A stretch of DNA of 64,000 nucleotides from Pictodentalium vernedei (Eukaryota > Mollusca > Scaphopoda > Dentaliida > Dentaliidae). Each line of letters begins with the position of its first letter. Position 1 is the stretch's first letter. The translations under genes were made by a program, and so were the position numbers. Under the pieces are notes generated by a model. It searched no databases. It was not told the origin of the DNA and saw only the letters and a list, made by a program, of their open reading frames with translations. Of the stretch, positions 23,206 to 35,579 are shown piece by piece. The stretch lies in contig CM062297.1 of the NCBI GenBank assembly GCA_031216915.1, positions 364,573,704-364,637,703 on the forward strand. Direction: 5' to 3'.

Positions 23206-23835
23206 TAGGCCTAGGACCAGACATGTTAACTCTCTTGGAATTCCTGGGAAAATCCCAAAATTTCAGTGTAGTTCCCAGCCTCCTGGGCGGGAATCAGTTT
23301 TGGCCCAGAAATCCCGGAAAACAACAGTCAGATATTTCTTTCCCGTTGTAACTTGAGTAAAATGTTCGAAGTAAAATCACATGCATTTCAAACTCTGGTA
23401 AAAACTCACGAAGCAGTAAAAGATGGATTTAAGTTAAATTTAATTAAGAAAAGATATTTTATGATATATATTTCAACTGTGTTCTTGTTTATTTCTGTTT
23501 TTATCTTTGTAATAAGAGATTCGAGATCAATGTGCAAGTGTCGAAGTGATGATAATAGGTGACTTACTTTCAAACAATTGAGAACTCCACCTTCATTTAC
23601 CACAAATGCAGTTTTTTGGTATATAAAATATATGAAAAGGAATTAAATAACATATATTTATTCACAGAATAGCTTCAATTCTCATCCCTTTTCCAAATCA
23701 AAATGTAAACAACACCTTGACCTCAACTATTTAACACAGTTTAAAAATAGGTTAAAGTTGCTTAGGATGCCGAAAAATTATGATTGCATATTTATACACA
23801 ATGGACTTATTTTCTAACACTACTTTTATTCTGTT

Positions 23836-24645
23836 GTGCTGACTACAGAACTGTTAACTGTTGACCATCTCTACCCAGAAAATTTCGAATGGAATTCAAG
23901 AAAAAAAAATGCCGATAGGATCACCGATCCAATGTCGAGTTGTGACAGCACAAAAGTGGGTTTAATCATTATCAACTTATCGACCGGAAACCGATTGTTT
24001 ATAATGTACTATATGAAGGGTCACTGTGACCATGAGATTTCACATAGTGATTCCAAAATAAATAGGGCTCTTTCTTGAACCAATGCCAACCTACCTATGA
24101 AGTTTCATGAACGTAGGTGGAATTATTGTCAAATTATCATCTGGAAACCAATTGCTTACGATTTACTATGTTGAAGGTCACTGTGACCTTGGCCTTTGAC
24201 CTACTGAATCCAAAATAAATAGGGGTCTTCTTCCTCTCACCTAGGCCAACCTACCTATGAAGTTTCATGAATGTGGGTCAAACCATTATCAAGTTATCAT
24301 CCGGAAACCAACTGTTTACAATTTACTATGTTGAAGGTCACTGTGACCTTGACCTTTCACCTAGCAAGTCCAAAATAAAAAAGTGTTCTTCCTCTCATTG
24401 ATGCCAACCTACCTATGAAGTTCCATGAATGTGCATCGAAACATTATCAAGTTATCATCTGGAAACCAATTGTTTTGATTTTACTATGTTCAGGGTCACT
24501 GTGACCTTGACTTTCACCTGCCGAGTCCAAAATAAATAGGGTTCTTCCTCTCACAAAGGCCAACCTACATATGAAGTTTCATGAATGTGGGTTGAACCGT
24601 AGTCAAGTTATCATCCGGAAACCAATTGTTTAAGCCCGCACGTCA
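23836..24645. repeat. Tandem array, about 150-155 bp period
   Basis: About five diverged copies of a unit holding 'caacctacctatgaagtttc', 'atcatccggaaaccaattgt', 'tactatgttgaaggtcactg' and 'tgaccttgacctttgacc', ending with 'tccaaaataaatagg'. It is followed by 'aagtcgagtttgac' and 'gtcacaactcgactaaaaat', an inverted pair that appears to close the block. Confidence 0.8.
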
Positions 24646-25344
24646 TTCATCAAACTAAGTCGAGTTTGACTTCTGTCACAACTCGACTAAAAATAAAAAA
24701 TGCTTCAATGATGAAAAGAAAAGTTTTGTGCAGGGCGCAAACATCCGCACATGCATGAAGGATTTTGATAAAGATACTTTCCAAGCACTAATCTTCTTGA
24801 AGTAACTGAACATTAGGACATCTTTTCCTGTTAACATTTCCACACTTGTGAGGTTATTAGCTTAGTAGACTTTGATAAAAGCAAACAACAGGTGGTAGTG
24901 CTCTGTGGGAGGGGGGTCATGAAGAAGAGGATGATGGGGGGGGGGGAGTCAAAATATCAATTAATTTATGAATTTTTAACATAGCATAAATGCATTAGTA
25001 TAATTGACCACTAGATCTGGATATAACCTGGTGTTAATGGTAGTCCATGAGCATAAAATTCGCAAGTTTTTTCTTTAGTTTTGTCCCCACACAAACTTTT
25101 CCCTGAAATCCATCCCATTTCCCTGAAAATGACAATCAGGTTCCCTGGAAAACTATTCTGGAGGTTAACATGTCTGCCTGGGACATCTCGTTTTATCCTC
25201 CGCACTGACATTTGTGCCATATCGATTAACCCATTCACACGCGTGTGTCGTCCTGTGTGTATGCTTTGGATATTATAAAAAAAAAGAAAAAAAAAGTCTA
25301 TATTCTGATAAAACAAATCTGTTTCAAGTGTGCTGGATCTGAGA
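24646..25344. other. No recognised feature
   Basis: Contains a G run at about 24937 and short T/A tracts. No supported gene. Confidence 0.4.
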
Positions 25345-25995
25345 GTTGCAAGACCCTAAAACAAATGAAATTTGTTTAAATAAAGCTCAAACAGCACAGG
25401 AAAAAAACAAGTTTCACCTAGCTTTCAGTCTGATGAAGACCTTCTTCGGGTACAGCCACAAGATAAAAATACACAGGAAAAAAACAAGTTTCACCTAGCT
25501 TTCGGTCTGATGAAGACCTTCTTCGGGTACAGACACAACAAGATAAAAATACACAAAGACAAAAGAAATGAAATGTGGTGATAAACATTCTCGTAATCCA
25601 AATTTGGACTGAACGGGTGTGTAAGACAACCCGGAAAGAAAAGAAACCGGGGTAAAAGTAGAAAGCAAAAGGTAACAAACAGTATTCTTTTTTACCTTTT
25701 GCTTTCTACTTTTAACCCGGTTTCTTTTCTTTTTGGATTGTATTACACACCTGTTCAGTCAGAATTTGGCTTACGTGAACTTTTATCGCCATATTTCATT
25801 TCTTACGTCATCTATGTGTATTTTGTCTTGTTGTGTGTACCCTGAAGAAGGTCTTCATCAGACAGAAAGCTAGGTGAAAATTGTTTTTTTCCTGTGTATT
25901 TTTATCTTGTGTCTGTACCCGAAGGTCTTCATCAGACCGAAAGCTAGGTGAAACTTGTTTTTTTCATGTGCTGTTTGAGCTTATTTAGACAAATT
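25345..25995. repeat. Large imperfect palindrome, arms about 300 bp
   Basis: Left-arm phrases 'ttcacctagctttcggtctg', 'atgaagaccttcttcgggta' and 'gtagaaagcaaaaggtaa' are answered by the right arm 'ttaccttttgctttctac', 'gaaggtcttcatcagac' and 'cgaaagctaggtgaaact'. The phrase 'gatgaagaccttc' occurs twice in each arm (about 25430 and 25510; 25848 and 25925). The centre is near 25685. Its transcript would fold into a long hairpin. The source family is not recognised. Confidence 0.8.
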
Positions 25996-26225
25996 TCTTT
26001 CGCCTTGGGCTCTTGAAATTTATTTAGACAAATTTCATTGGATATTATATATATGAATTGATACAAACGAAACCAATTCAGCAATTCAAAAGAGGTAACT
26101 TTTATTTTCAATGTAAATGCATGGAGTGTAATCAATAACCAATTAATAAAATAAAATAACCTAGTAATTATCAAGAATAAAATAATCCTCTAAAGTTGAA
26201 AGATGCAATCGAAATGAGCTGATCT

Positions 26226-26476
26226 TTAACCCTTTACCCAATGCAGACGACATCAAAATTTATTATTTTAAATATCATTTTTTTTAAATTTTTCAAAAAA
26301 ATTTCAACAAAACCATATCATGTGACCCCTCATTGGAACGAGCTCAATGAGCTCATTCCAATGAGGGGTCACATGATATGGTTTTGTTGAAATATTTTAA
26401 AAAATATAATTTTTTCAACTGCTCAATTTGCATATTACGCGGGAAGATGTGGGCGATTCATTAGGTAAAGGGTTAA
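26226..26476. mobile_element. TTAA foldback element, family A (full copy)
   Basis: 251 bp with ttaa at both edges, ends ttaaccctttacccaatg and cattaggtaaagggttaa. The core palindrome 'catgtgacccctcattggaa' / 'ttccaatgaggggtcacatg' is centred on gagctcaatgagctc. Outer arms 'caacaaaaccatatcat' and 'atgatatggttttgttg' extend it. Confidence 0.9.
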
Positions 26477-27239
26477 TGCCAATGCAGCTGCTTTTGTGAC
26501 TACTCTGTGCCTTCTACATTTCTGCTGTTGAAGTGAAATCTTATTGGGAGAGATTCTCGGGTTTCAAAAAACAGGAATACATGTAACCAAACAAGCAGGT
26601 GTAAGCACCCCTCAAAGAAGACTTTTACGAGACTTTTCTTGAGATTTTCAAGCACTTTCTAGGACCTCTGACAGAAATAAAAAAATTTCCCACCATCTGC
26701 CTATCAAGATACATATGTCTGGGTAAAATACCTGGGAGAGACTGTTCTACAGACCCACCCCCATGTGGCTATCCTTACTGAATATTTAAAGATTGTGAAA
26801 TTATTTCATCACTGTCGACATTTTGTAAACAAACCCCAAAAACCATATGTCCCACTTTGCTTCAATTGACACACATACCATTCCACCACCACACCACTCA
26901 AGGATGATTATTCTTCCACCACATGCCTCATCAAAATCTATAAATTCAAAGGTGATATCACCGAAAAGTCAATTGTTTCAACTAGTGCTCATTTTCGTAG
27001 CATATACCTTTGATATGTATGGAATATTTCAATGCTCTTTTAGAATTTGCAATTCATCTGTTTTCTATGATCAATCAAAAGAACACTAAATTTTCATAGC
27101 ACTAGCAGAATGGTGGTGGTACCAGAATTTTGCTGACAGGTAGTCATGAGCCGATAAGATAAATGACCAGTCATCCAAAATGCCAATGTTTTGGGTGCAA
27201 AATCGGCCAATTGTTGATGCCAATACCAGATGATCAGTG
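26477..27239. other. No recognised feature
   Basis: No supported gene or repeat. Confidence 0.4.
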
Positions 27240-27533
27240 TTTTATGTTTAATCTGGGTTTCTGCCAAGAATAAATTAGTGGGTCTGGTAGGAGCGGAAAA
27301 TCACAGATTGCCTGGCAACCTTAAGTTGTAGAATGCCAATTCCGGAAACGGTGCTCCTAAAATATGTCAACTTTGTTGGGAGAATGACCACATATTGACT
27401 AGAATTTTACGGCATCATGTTGTTTGTTTTTTCGACGAGATTTTATGCTTTATCAGTAAATGATTGGGGGGGGGGGGGGGGGATGGGTCCGGTTGTTGTA
27501 CCCTCAGAATTGGTAGCAGAAAGCCTGCTTTAA
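27240..27533. mobile_element. hAT-like non-autonomous element, short copy
   Basis: Ends 'ctgggtttctgcc' and 'ggtagcagaaagcctg' are near inverted repeats of hAT type (CAGGG-like). The interior 'gaataaattagtgggt' and 'gctcctaaaatatgtcaact' is shared with 28438-28944. It contains a G run at about 27465-27482. Confidence 0.55.
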
Positions 27534-28437
27534 TTGATGGTAATTGCCAGACAATGCACCATGTAAACCCCCAATCCCAACAACGGTTTTAGTAGTGTTT
27601 GTTACCAATGTTGAGGGCTGTAATGATTTAATTATTGGTGAGGAGCACATTTATTTTACTAATGGGTGCTGCCATCTTGCATACATAATTTTTCATAAAC
27701 TGGAATCTAGGCAGAATAAAATGAAACAAAACTAACATAAACCCAGACACTACAGTTTTATCTTTTATGGAAGCCATCATCTAAATGCATCAAAGATAAA
27801 ATACACAATGTCACAAGCAAGTTCCTGCAATTTCTTGCTTTCGTTTTCGAATTTCTTCGTTATCAAGTCGACACTCATCACTTAAGTGAACACGGTTCTC
27901 TCTCAATTGCTGCCAGTGCTTGGTGAAATTTGACAAGAGCAAACAGAACTACGAATCACTCAAGAGTTTTTCAATAAAAATATCTTAAATCTGGATGATG
28001 AATTGAGGAAATCTTGACAATTTTTTATGTATGACCATCGGCAAGGGCCAATCCCACACCCCGACCACCATTATCAACCGATGGCCAGTTCATCGCCCAT
28101 CACTTCTGACAGTGGGTGGGTGGCAGAGGGGACAGCAGGGTAGGGTGGGGGAGGGGGCTTGTGCTGACTGATGTTTGAAGTAGGAGATTCCCCAACAAGC
28201 ACACAATAAAGGAGGCAGTTTCCCCGATGAGGAGGGGTGGGGGGGGAGGGAGCTATATGGACTAATTAGTATACTTCTTATGAACTTGTTCAGTCTAACG
28301 CTTGGGGAAAGATATTAGACCCAGACACGATGCTAACCTCATGTCTGGGTCAAATATATTTCCCATTGGGTGAGATTCCCCCCATCCCCACACACACAAC
28401 TCGAGGATAAAATAATCATCGCCGATACCTGTATACA
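27534..28437. other. No recognised gene; one short hairpin
   Basis: At about 28308-28352, 'atattagacccagacac' and 'tgtctgggtcaaatata' form an inverted pair. Nothing else is supported. Confidence 0.4.
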
Positions 28438-28944
28438 TACAGGGTTTCCTAGGAATAAATTAGTGGGTCCAGTAGGAGGGGAAAATCACAGATCGTCTGG
28501 CATGACCATGGTTCTTGGAAGGCGAAGAAAATTTTAGAATGAACATTGCTTGAAGGCCATTTCCCTGCATCTGAGATGGCAATCCACATTTTAGTGTGAA
28601 ATGATTTTGTGAGAATATTTATGTCGAATCTTCTGGGAAACACCCAAAGCTATCGCCTCTTCTTTGTGACAATTAGCATGTGACATCTTATCTAATTGGC
28701 AAACGGCGGAAAATAGTGATAGTTTCCGAATGACACTCGACAATCCTAAGATGTATAATGTCAATTCTGGCAACAGTGCTCCTAAAATGTGTCAACTTTG
28801 TCGGGTGAATGACCGCAACTTGACTAGAATTTTAGATGTCATGTGGTTTGTCTTTTTGACTGGATTTTATGCTTTATCAGTAAATGATTGGTGGGGGGAA
28901 TGGATCCGGTTGACAGACCCTCAGCTGTGGTAGCGGAAACCCTG
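28438..28944. mobile_element. hAT-like non-autonomous element, long copy
   Basis: Ends 'cagggtttcctag' and 'tagcggaaaccctg'. Compared with 27240-27533 it has about 230 extra bases in the middle (about 28505-28735). No transposase is recognised. The flanking 8-bp duplication expected of hAT is not clear. Confidence 0.55.
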
Positions 28945-29234
28945 ATACAGACCTTGTACATCTTCTACAAACCAACGATTCTCACTAATATGGTGACTTT
29001 ATTCTCTTATTACTAACAGAGAGCAAGAATTAAGATAAAATAAGTTTCATATTCCAAAATACTCAGCGCCCTTTCAGGTAACCCTACAGAATAAAAAATC
29101 AACTGTCCTGACTTGCTTTGATAATCAGACTAAACGAGTTCATAAGAAATTATCAGTGCAAGTTTTCACAAATAAACTTAAGTTTGACTAAGACAGATGA
29201 TTCAACTAAAATATTATGACACTTACAAAACACT
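28945..29234. other. No recognised feature
   Basis: Nothing supported. Confidence 0.35.
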
Positions 29235-29455
29235 TCTTAAATAACACTGGAATAATTAAAAAATTTCATTTTTTGCATCAAAAAACATACTTTATGAGAT
29301 CCCTTATTGGAATTCCAATGAGGGATCATAAGCTATGTCTTCGAAACAAAAAATCCTATGTCTTTGAGACAAAAATATAAAAATAGTAAAATTTGAAGGT
29401 TTATTTTTGTGAATAGCGCTGGTCGCTTTGACTGCTATGTTGAGTGAAGGGTTAA
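29235..29455. mobile_element. Family A foldback element, degraded
   Basis: Right end 'tgagtgaagggttaa' at 29441-29455. The core 'atgagatcccttattgga' / 'attccaatgagggatcataa' is reduced. The left end is uncertain. Confidence 0.5.
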
Positions 29456-30090
29456 TACCCCTCTCCTCCATACACTTCATCCAGCAGGAGTGCGTAACTA
29501 CATATCCTTGTGCACTAGTTACATTGATATGCACATGTATAAGCATTTGGTATAAGAATTTGTACATTTCATGTGTAGAAATCAATATTTATCCAAAGTT
29601 CAACAAGAGATATTTATTTATTTAGTTATTTATTAAATGTTGGGGGCCTTTGGTGCCTAGGGGAAAACAAAGTCAGGCTGTATTATCAATGACAGACATC
29701 AGCAGACAAACCATACCAGATCAACGATTCACCTAGCATTGTAACTAACATCATCAAAGTCAAAGCCACTCACAAGAAGAAATCCACAAGGTAATTAACA
29801 GCAGATTGGTCACAGGTAGACACATTCTCTCTTTTAGCACTGCTCATGTTGATGTCCAATGCACACAGAGACATTCAATGAGTGTAATATATGATTTGGG
29901 GGAAAATTGTGCAGGGCGAATGCCCCCCTTCCCCCCCCCCCCCCCCCCCCCCCCTCTAATGCATTTTAGAGGACTTCCATCCAGGCATGGGGTTCCTGGT
30001 CCTATTTTACCAGTAAACAAGAGCTTTTTTACCACAGTAAACAAGCACTGCTTCATTTCCCTGGGTTCCCTAAGGGATGATTTTGTTTAA
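29456..30090. repeat. SINE-like fragments around a C run
   Basis: 29610-29640 has a 'tatttatttagttatttatt' tail. 29955-30080 has 'ttttagaggacttccatcca', 'ccagtaaacaagagc' and 'acaagcactgcttca', the far half of the 9004-9235 element. A C run at about 29932-29955 lies between. The poly-Pro frame over it is an artefact. Confidence 0.45.
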
Positions 30091-30414
30091 AAAGTTGCAA
30101 CTCAAATGTTTAGAAGTATGCATAAATCTTCTTTCTACGAATCATGTAAAAAACCTTTCCTGAATTACTTCACAAACCCAGAGGTTTTGAGCACAAGAAT
30201 CTCATAGAGAAATCCATATCAAATCCAAGTTCAAGAGAAGACAATTTAGTTACTTGAAAGTAAATATGTATGAGAAATTTCATAAAAATCTTAGTCCAGA
30301 AGGTGATAATTAAGTTGAAAACGGCAGCAGATGCAAACAAATCTGTGAATATGTGTGTGTTGGATTGCTATTGATAAAAATCCTAACAAGCAAAGAAAAA
30401 GACCCGATAAAAAT
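30091..30414. other. No recognised feature
   Basis: Nothing supported. Confidence 0.35.
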
Positions 30415-32445
30415 AAATGAAAGTGTCAATGACACTGTAGCTCAACTTGACAAACTTGAATTTGGTAAGTTATAAATGAAATGGCAAAATTGAAGATCAC
30501 TGGTACCACTGTTATTTGATGAAATTTCAACATAACAACATTTTGTGTGCACAACGTCAGAGTAATCCATGCATTTTTAAATGTAAACTGTAAGACTGGC
30601 TAAAGGAAGAATGTTGATACACAAATGCAGTATGTTCAGAGGTTATTGTAAATGGCAACTTCTTTCACAGAAATGAATGCTTATCAACAGCTCTTATCCA
30701 AAGTTCTTGCCTAATGAGCACACCAAGTTCAAAAACAATCCTATGATAAATGTGGCTTGTAGGCCATGTCAAAAAATGTTGATGCACAAATGCAATAAAT
30801 TCTAAGATTGTTGCTAACAGCAACAGTTTTTGATGGAAATGAAAAGAAAATCAATAGCTCCTATCTTTGTCACCCTGCATAAGCATACAAAGTTTCAAAA
30901 CAACCTGACAATGAATGTGTCCTCTGAGGCATGCCAAAGAAAGATGTTAATGCACAAATGCACTAAGCAGAAGGTTATTGCTTGTGGCAATGGGTTTTTT
31001 ATGGAAATTCATAAATATACCCTGCAGAGAGTGCAAAAGGGATAAGTTGATGCACACAATGTAGTAAGTTCAAAGGTTGGTGATAATGACAATAAATTTT
31101 TATGGAAATGAAAAAAAGCAATAGCTCACATCTAGAGGTTACACGGAACACACATACCAAGTTTCAAAGTGATCTGATCATAAATGTGCCCTGAAGGCCG
31201 TGTTAAAGGGAAATATTGAGGTCTGACTAAGTTCAAAGGTCAGCGGCAAAATTTTTTGACAAAAATGGAAGAAAATCGACAGCTCCCATATAGATGTCAC
31301 CCCAGACAAGCTCACCAAGTCTGCAAGCGATCCAATCATAAATGTGCCCTGCAGGGTGTGTCAAAGGGAAATATTGATGCTTACCTGCACTAAGTTTTTA
31401 CTAAGTTCATTGAAGGTCATTGCCAGTGGCAATATTTTTTGACGGAAATCGAAGAAAATCGATAGCTCCCATCTAGAGGTAATCCCAAACAAGCATGCCA
31501 GGTTTCAAAGCAATCCGATCATAAATGTGCCCTGTAGGGTGTGTCAAAGGGAAATATTGAGGTCTGACTAAACTAAGTTCTAAGAACGTTGGTCGCAGCA
31601 ACACTTTTTGATGGAAATAGAAGAATGTGCCCTGTAGGGTGTGCCAAAGGGAAATATTGATTTGACTAAACTAAGTTCTAAGAACGTTGGCCATGGCAAC
31701 ATTTTTTGACGGAAATGGAAAAAAATCGATAGCTCCCATCTAGAGGTCACCCCAAATACACATACCAGGTTTCAAAGCAATCCAATCATAAATGTGCCCT
31801 GTAGGGTGTGCCAAAGGAAAATATTGTGGTCTGACTAAACTAAGGTCTAAGAACGTTGGTCGCGGCAACATTTTTTGACGGAAATTGAAGAAAATCAATA
31901 GCTCCCATCTAGAGGTCACCCCAAACAAGCATGCCACGTTTCAAAGCAATCCGATCATAAATGTGCCCTGTAGGGTGTGCCAAAGGGAAATATTGAGGTC
32001 TTCTGACTAAACTAAGTTCTAAGAACATTGGTCTCGGCCACATTTTTTGATGGAAATTGAAGAAAAGCAATAGCTCCCATCCAGAGGTCTCCCCAAATAC
32101 GCATACCAGGTTTCAAAGCAATCCAATCATAAATGTGCCCTGTAGGGTGTGCCAAAGGGAAATATTGTGGTCTGACTAAACTGAGTTCTGAGAACGTTGG
32201 CCGCAGCAACATTTTTTGACGGAAATTGAAGAAAATCGATAGCTCCCATCTAGAGGTCACCCCAAACAAGCATGCCAAGTTTCAAAGTGATCTGATCATA
32301 AATGTGACCTGTGATGTGTGCCAAAGGAAATTGTGGACGTACGTACTAACGTACTAACATACTAACGTATGTACGTACGCCGGCGGACGAGAAGTGATGG
32401 CAATAGCTCAGCTTGACTTTGTCAAGTAGAGCTAAAAATCAATTC
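30415..32445. repeat. Tandem array, about 170 bp period
   Basis: Units share 'gatagctcccatctagaggt', 'accaggtttcaaagcaatcc', 'aaatgtgccctgtagggtgt' and 'gccaaagggaaatattga'. The 'aaatgtgccctg' anchor falls near 31182, 31340, 31523, 31624, 31790, 31959, 32131 and 32300. Older, more diverged units lie upstream from about 30.5 kb. The block opens with 'gacactgtagctcaacttga' and closes with 'gacgagaagtgatggcaata' and 'gctcagcttgac', an inverted pair at its edges. Confidence 0.85.
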
Positions 32446-32932
32446 ATAAGTACTGATGGAATGTCCACAAGAACAGATCAGGATGGATGGGATGGGACAG
32501 GACAAATGGACATTCAGATAATCCTGATATAGCCCCTTCTGAAAAAGAAGGGTCTAAAAAATGGCTGAACTTCAACTAATTTTGACTGCATCATTTAAAA
32601 AATTTGTGCAATTTTATACTGTATCTTGTAATAAAATAAATTCAGTTTACATTCTAAATTAAAGCAGCAGTACTATGTTTGATGAAAGACCAGGCAAGCT
32701 GAAGGTAATCTTCAAGGCAGGTGTAATCAGATGTTAAAACAAATCAGTATGGTGGCCGAGGTGGAAAATCTGAAAATACACCAAATTGACAAGTCAGCTG
32801 CTTTCATCTCACCCCAATCTAATCATCAAATTCTATTTACTAATTATTAGGCCTTTAAATTCCTCCACATTCATCATGGTAACCAATATTCCCAAATTAC
32901 AGGAATGGTCCAAAATTAAAGGGCATAAGAAA
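32446..32932. other. No recognised feature
   Basis: Nothing supported. Confidence 0.4.
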
Positions 32933-32934
32933 TA

Positions 32935-34000
32935 CAGTGGAACCCTGTTAACTGAATGGCCACTTTGACATTAAAAACAAGAGATTACACCTGAGGTGCT
33001 GGCATACCCCCACATATGTCAATGTGAGGGGTGGAGCTGTATCTAATGGCCAAAATATAAAATCACTGAAACTTTGACAAAGTATGGACCATAACTGAGG
33101 TGAAAATAGTGTGAGCAATGCTGATCAATATGTGGCAGAAGTGGGTCATCCCAAGGATACTGCACACTGAATTTTGTAGAAATCCTTCCACTCAATGCCG
33201 AGATATGGATACGGACACATGGATGGACCAGATAGATGTATGCATGTAATCCAGTGTACCCCCAATCTCTTCAATCTCCCTGCAACAGGGATTTGGTTAC
33301 TTTCCCATATTCCAGGAATAAACATAGGATTTATTTGATTATTTTTAGTATGTAGCAGGGATTTGGTCACTTTCTTGTATAGCATTTATTTGATTATATC
33401 TTGCTTTACAGAGCTCATGGAGCTCTGTCTTCTTAATCTTTATTCTTTATTGGTGTTTAAGGTCACATACTTATGCGCAGTGGCTAATCGTGACTGTGAC
33501 AGTTTTACGGGTGGAAGAAGCCAGAGTACCCGGAGAGAACCACCGAGCATCGACGAGCAACTGCCAGCTCCTTAACATTCTAACTCTGTTCAAGCTCCGC
33601 TCAAGCAGGGTTACAGCAGTTGAAGACATGTGCACCTTCGAAGTGCAGTATGCCTTAGCACACGGTGTCATCATGCTCCCATGTAGGCAACCGTGATAAA
33701 GTGCCTTGCCCGAGGACACAACACGCGTCGTCCCAGACGGGGATCAAACTCGGGACCTCTAGCATAGAAGTCCAACAGTCTACCAATGAGCCACTGTGCT
33801 CCCTGGGAGCTCTGTCAAACAAGATATAATGGATTACATGCCTGTATTGCAGGTAGAGGCCCAACAGGTCTATAAACAAGGGGAATTTGGTTATGGTCAG
33901 GCTAATTTCTCAACATATTAAAAGGTTTTTTATTCAATTAACAGGAGTTTACTCTATAACTCACATGCAATTAACAGGTCTAATTTGTACCGAGGGGCTT
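32935..34000. mobile_element. pogo-like non-autonomous element, interrupted copy
   Basis: Starts with TA at 32933-32934 and 'cagtggaaccctgttaactg', then continues after an unrelated stretch (about 32985-33290) with 'gatttggttactttccca', a family B core 'acagagctcatggagctctg' (33410-33428), and 'tattcaattaacagg' near 33930. A SINE splits the core. The right end is not found. Confidence 0.55.
33430..33805 (-). repeat. tRNA-derived SINE
   Basis: Reverse-orientation SINE with tail 'tattggtgtttaaggtcaca' and body 'gggtggaagaagccagagta', 'gagagaaccaccgagc'. The head complements are 'ggggatcaaactcggg' and 'accaatgagccactgtgctc'. The 11-bp target duplication ggagctctgtc is exact (33419-33429 and 33806-33816), so insertion into the pogo-like element is clear. 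Confidence 0.85.
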
Positions 34001-34099
34001 AATTTTACAAACTTGTATATATTTTTTTTGGCAAATATGCTGGCTCCGCATCTTTTCGGTTCCCTGTACGGTATACTATGACTCTACTAATGGTAATTT

Positions 34100-34925
34100 T
34101 TTTAACTTTTCGATTCTACTGGTCCTGAGGATTTCTAACACAAAGGGGCATAACTCCTACAAAAGTAAAAAAAATTTGGTGAATATCAACCAAGTTCTTC
34201 TTAAAATGTATTCCTGTAGTAAGGTTTGTAAAATATGATTTCATTTGTTCTAGTTATCACGTTATCCCGTTCACAAAGTCATAATCAGATAAACACCCAG
34301 TTCTAAAAGGGACATAACTCCTTCAAAAGCCAACAAAATTAGTGAATATCAAACTTGATCAAGATCTTCTCCAACATATGCCTATACCAAGTTTCATGAA
34401 AATCCAATTACATTTGTTTACTTTGTCGCATTCACAGTCATTTTTAGAACAACACCAAATTTCAAACAAAAAGGGGCCTAACTCCTACACAAGCTGAGGA
34501 AATTTGGAAATATCAAACTTGACCAAGATCTTCTCACAGTGATTACCTAAGCAAGTTTCATGATCATCGGATTACAATTATTGAAGTTATCGCATTCACA
34601 AAGTAATTATCAGACAAACACTGAATGTCAAATAAAAGGGGGCAAAAGCCAAGAAAATTTGGGGAAATATCTATTTGGCCAAGATCTTCTCACAATGTAT
34701 GCCTATAGTAAGCTTTATGAAAATCAGACAACATTTATTCAACTTATTGCATTCACAAAATCATTATCAGCACCAAATTTCCAACAAAAAAGGCTTAACT
34801 CCTACAAAAGCTGAGGACATTTGGTGAATATCACACTTGACGGAGATCTTCTCACAATGTATGCTAATAGCAAGTTTCGTGATAATACGATTACATTTGT
34901 TTAAGTTATCAGATTCACAAAATGT
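34100..34925. repeat. Tandem array, about 155-167 bp period
   Basis: Units share 'gggcataactcctacaaaag', 'gaccaagatcttctcaca', 'agtttcatgaaaatcc' and 'ttcacaaagtcattatcaga'. 'Gatcttctc' anchors are near 34364, 34530, 34683 and 34845. The wording is typical of bivalve intronic repeats. Confidence 0.8.
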
Positions 34926-34929
34926 GTGG

Positions 34930-35215
34930 ATGCACACAAGGACTGCACCCATTGCTTCATCCCCCACCAAACTTTGTTTGGGCAGTAGATAATAACAGTT
35001 CTCTGTTCCGTGCATTTTGAGAAATATGGGCATTGGAAAATATTTCTATTTTTACCTCCTGGTGATCCCATAGGGTTACAGGAATTTTCATTTTTTGAGC
35101 TGGAATCAAGTACTTAGGACTTGTTAATATGAAATAAAAAATTTGGTTCACATCCGAGTTTCAGAAAATAGAAATTCATGTTAGGGCCAAAAATCTAAAT
35201 TTTTTTGTTTACCGT
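34930..35215. repeat. Repeat module also seen at 46.1 and 54.7 kb
   Basis: 'gttctctgttccgtgcattt', 'agaaatatgggcattgga' and 'tatttttacctcctggtgat' correspond to 'ttctcagtgccgtgtagttt ... tatttttagctcctgcggtt' at about 46.13-46.2 kb and to about 54.69-54.77 kb. Confidence 0.6.
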
Positions 35216-35219
35216 TTGC

Positions 35220-35295
35220 CTCAAAAACAGTTTAGGACTCCTCAAGCTCACTCCAATGAGGAGTCATAAACTATATTTTTGAGGAGAAAAAAAGA
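35220..35295. repeat. Family A palindrome remnant
   Basis: 'ctcaaaaacagtttaggact' with 'ctccaatgaggagtcataaa' and 'ctatatttttgagg'. One arm is shortened and no ttaa ends are seen. Confidence 0.45.
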
Positions 35296-35579
35296 AAAAT
35301 TACTATTGTTGTTACAATTTTGGCTTTTGTAGGAGTTATGCCATATTGGATAACGGATTAACAATATGAGTTGTTGCCTCTTATAAATGCTACTGAATGG
35401 GTCTTTCACTGGTATTCCAACACTCTCACAACATACTGTATGCTTATAAAACTTACAGATCATCAGATCAAAAACATATAGGTAGAAAGTCAAACTGAAA
35501 GACAAGCAGAGAGAGATATACAGATAGATGGAGAGATAAATTAAAGTATAGATAAATAATGGATGGAATAGATGAACAC

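Noticed and set aside
25420..25950. Possible hammerhead ribozyme ('ctgatgaagacc')
   Set aside because: The ctgatga box is present, but the matching gaaa box and stem II are not in the right places on either strand.
29806..30090. Frame with a poly-Pro run
   Set aside because: Created by the C run at about 29932-29955 inside SINE-like fragments.
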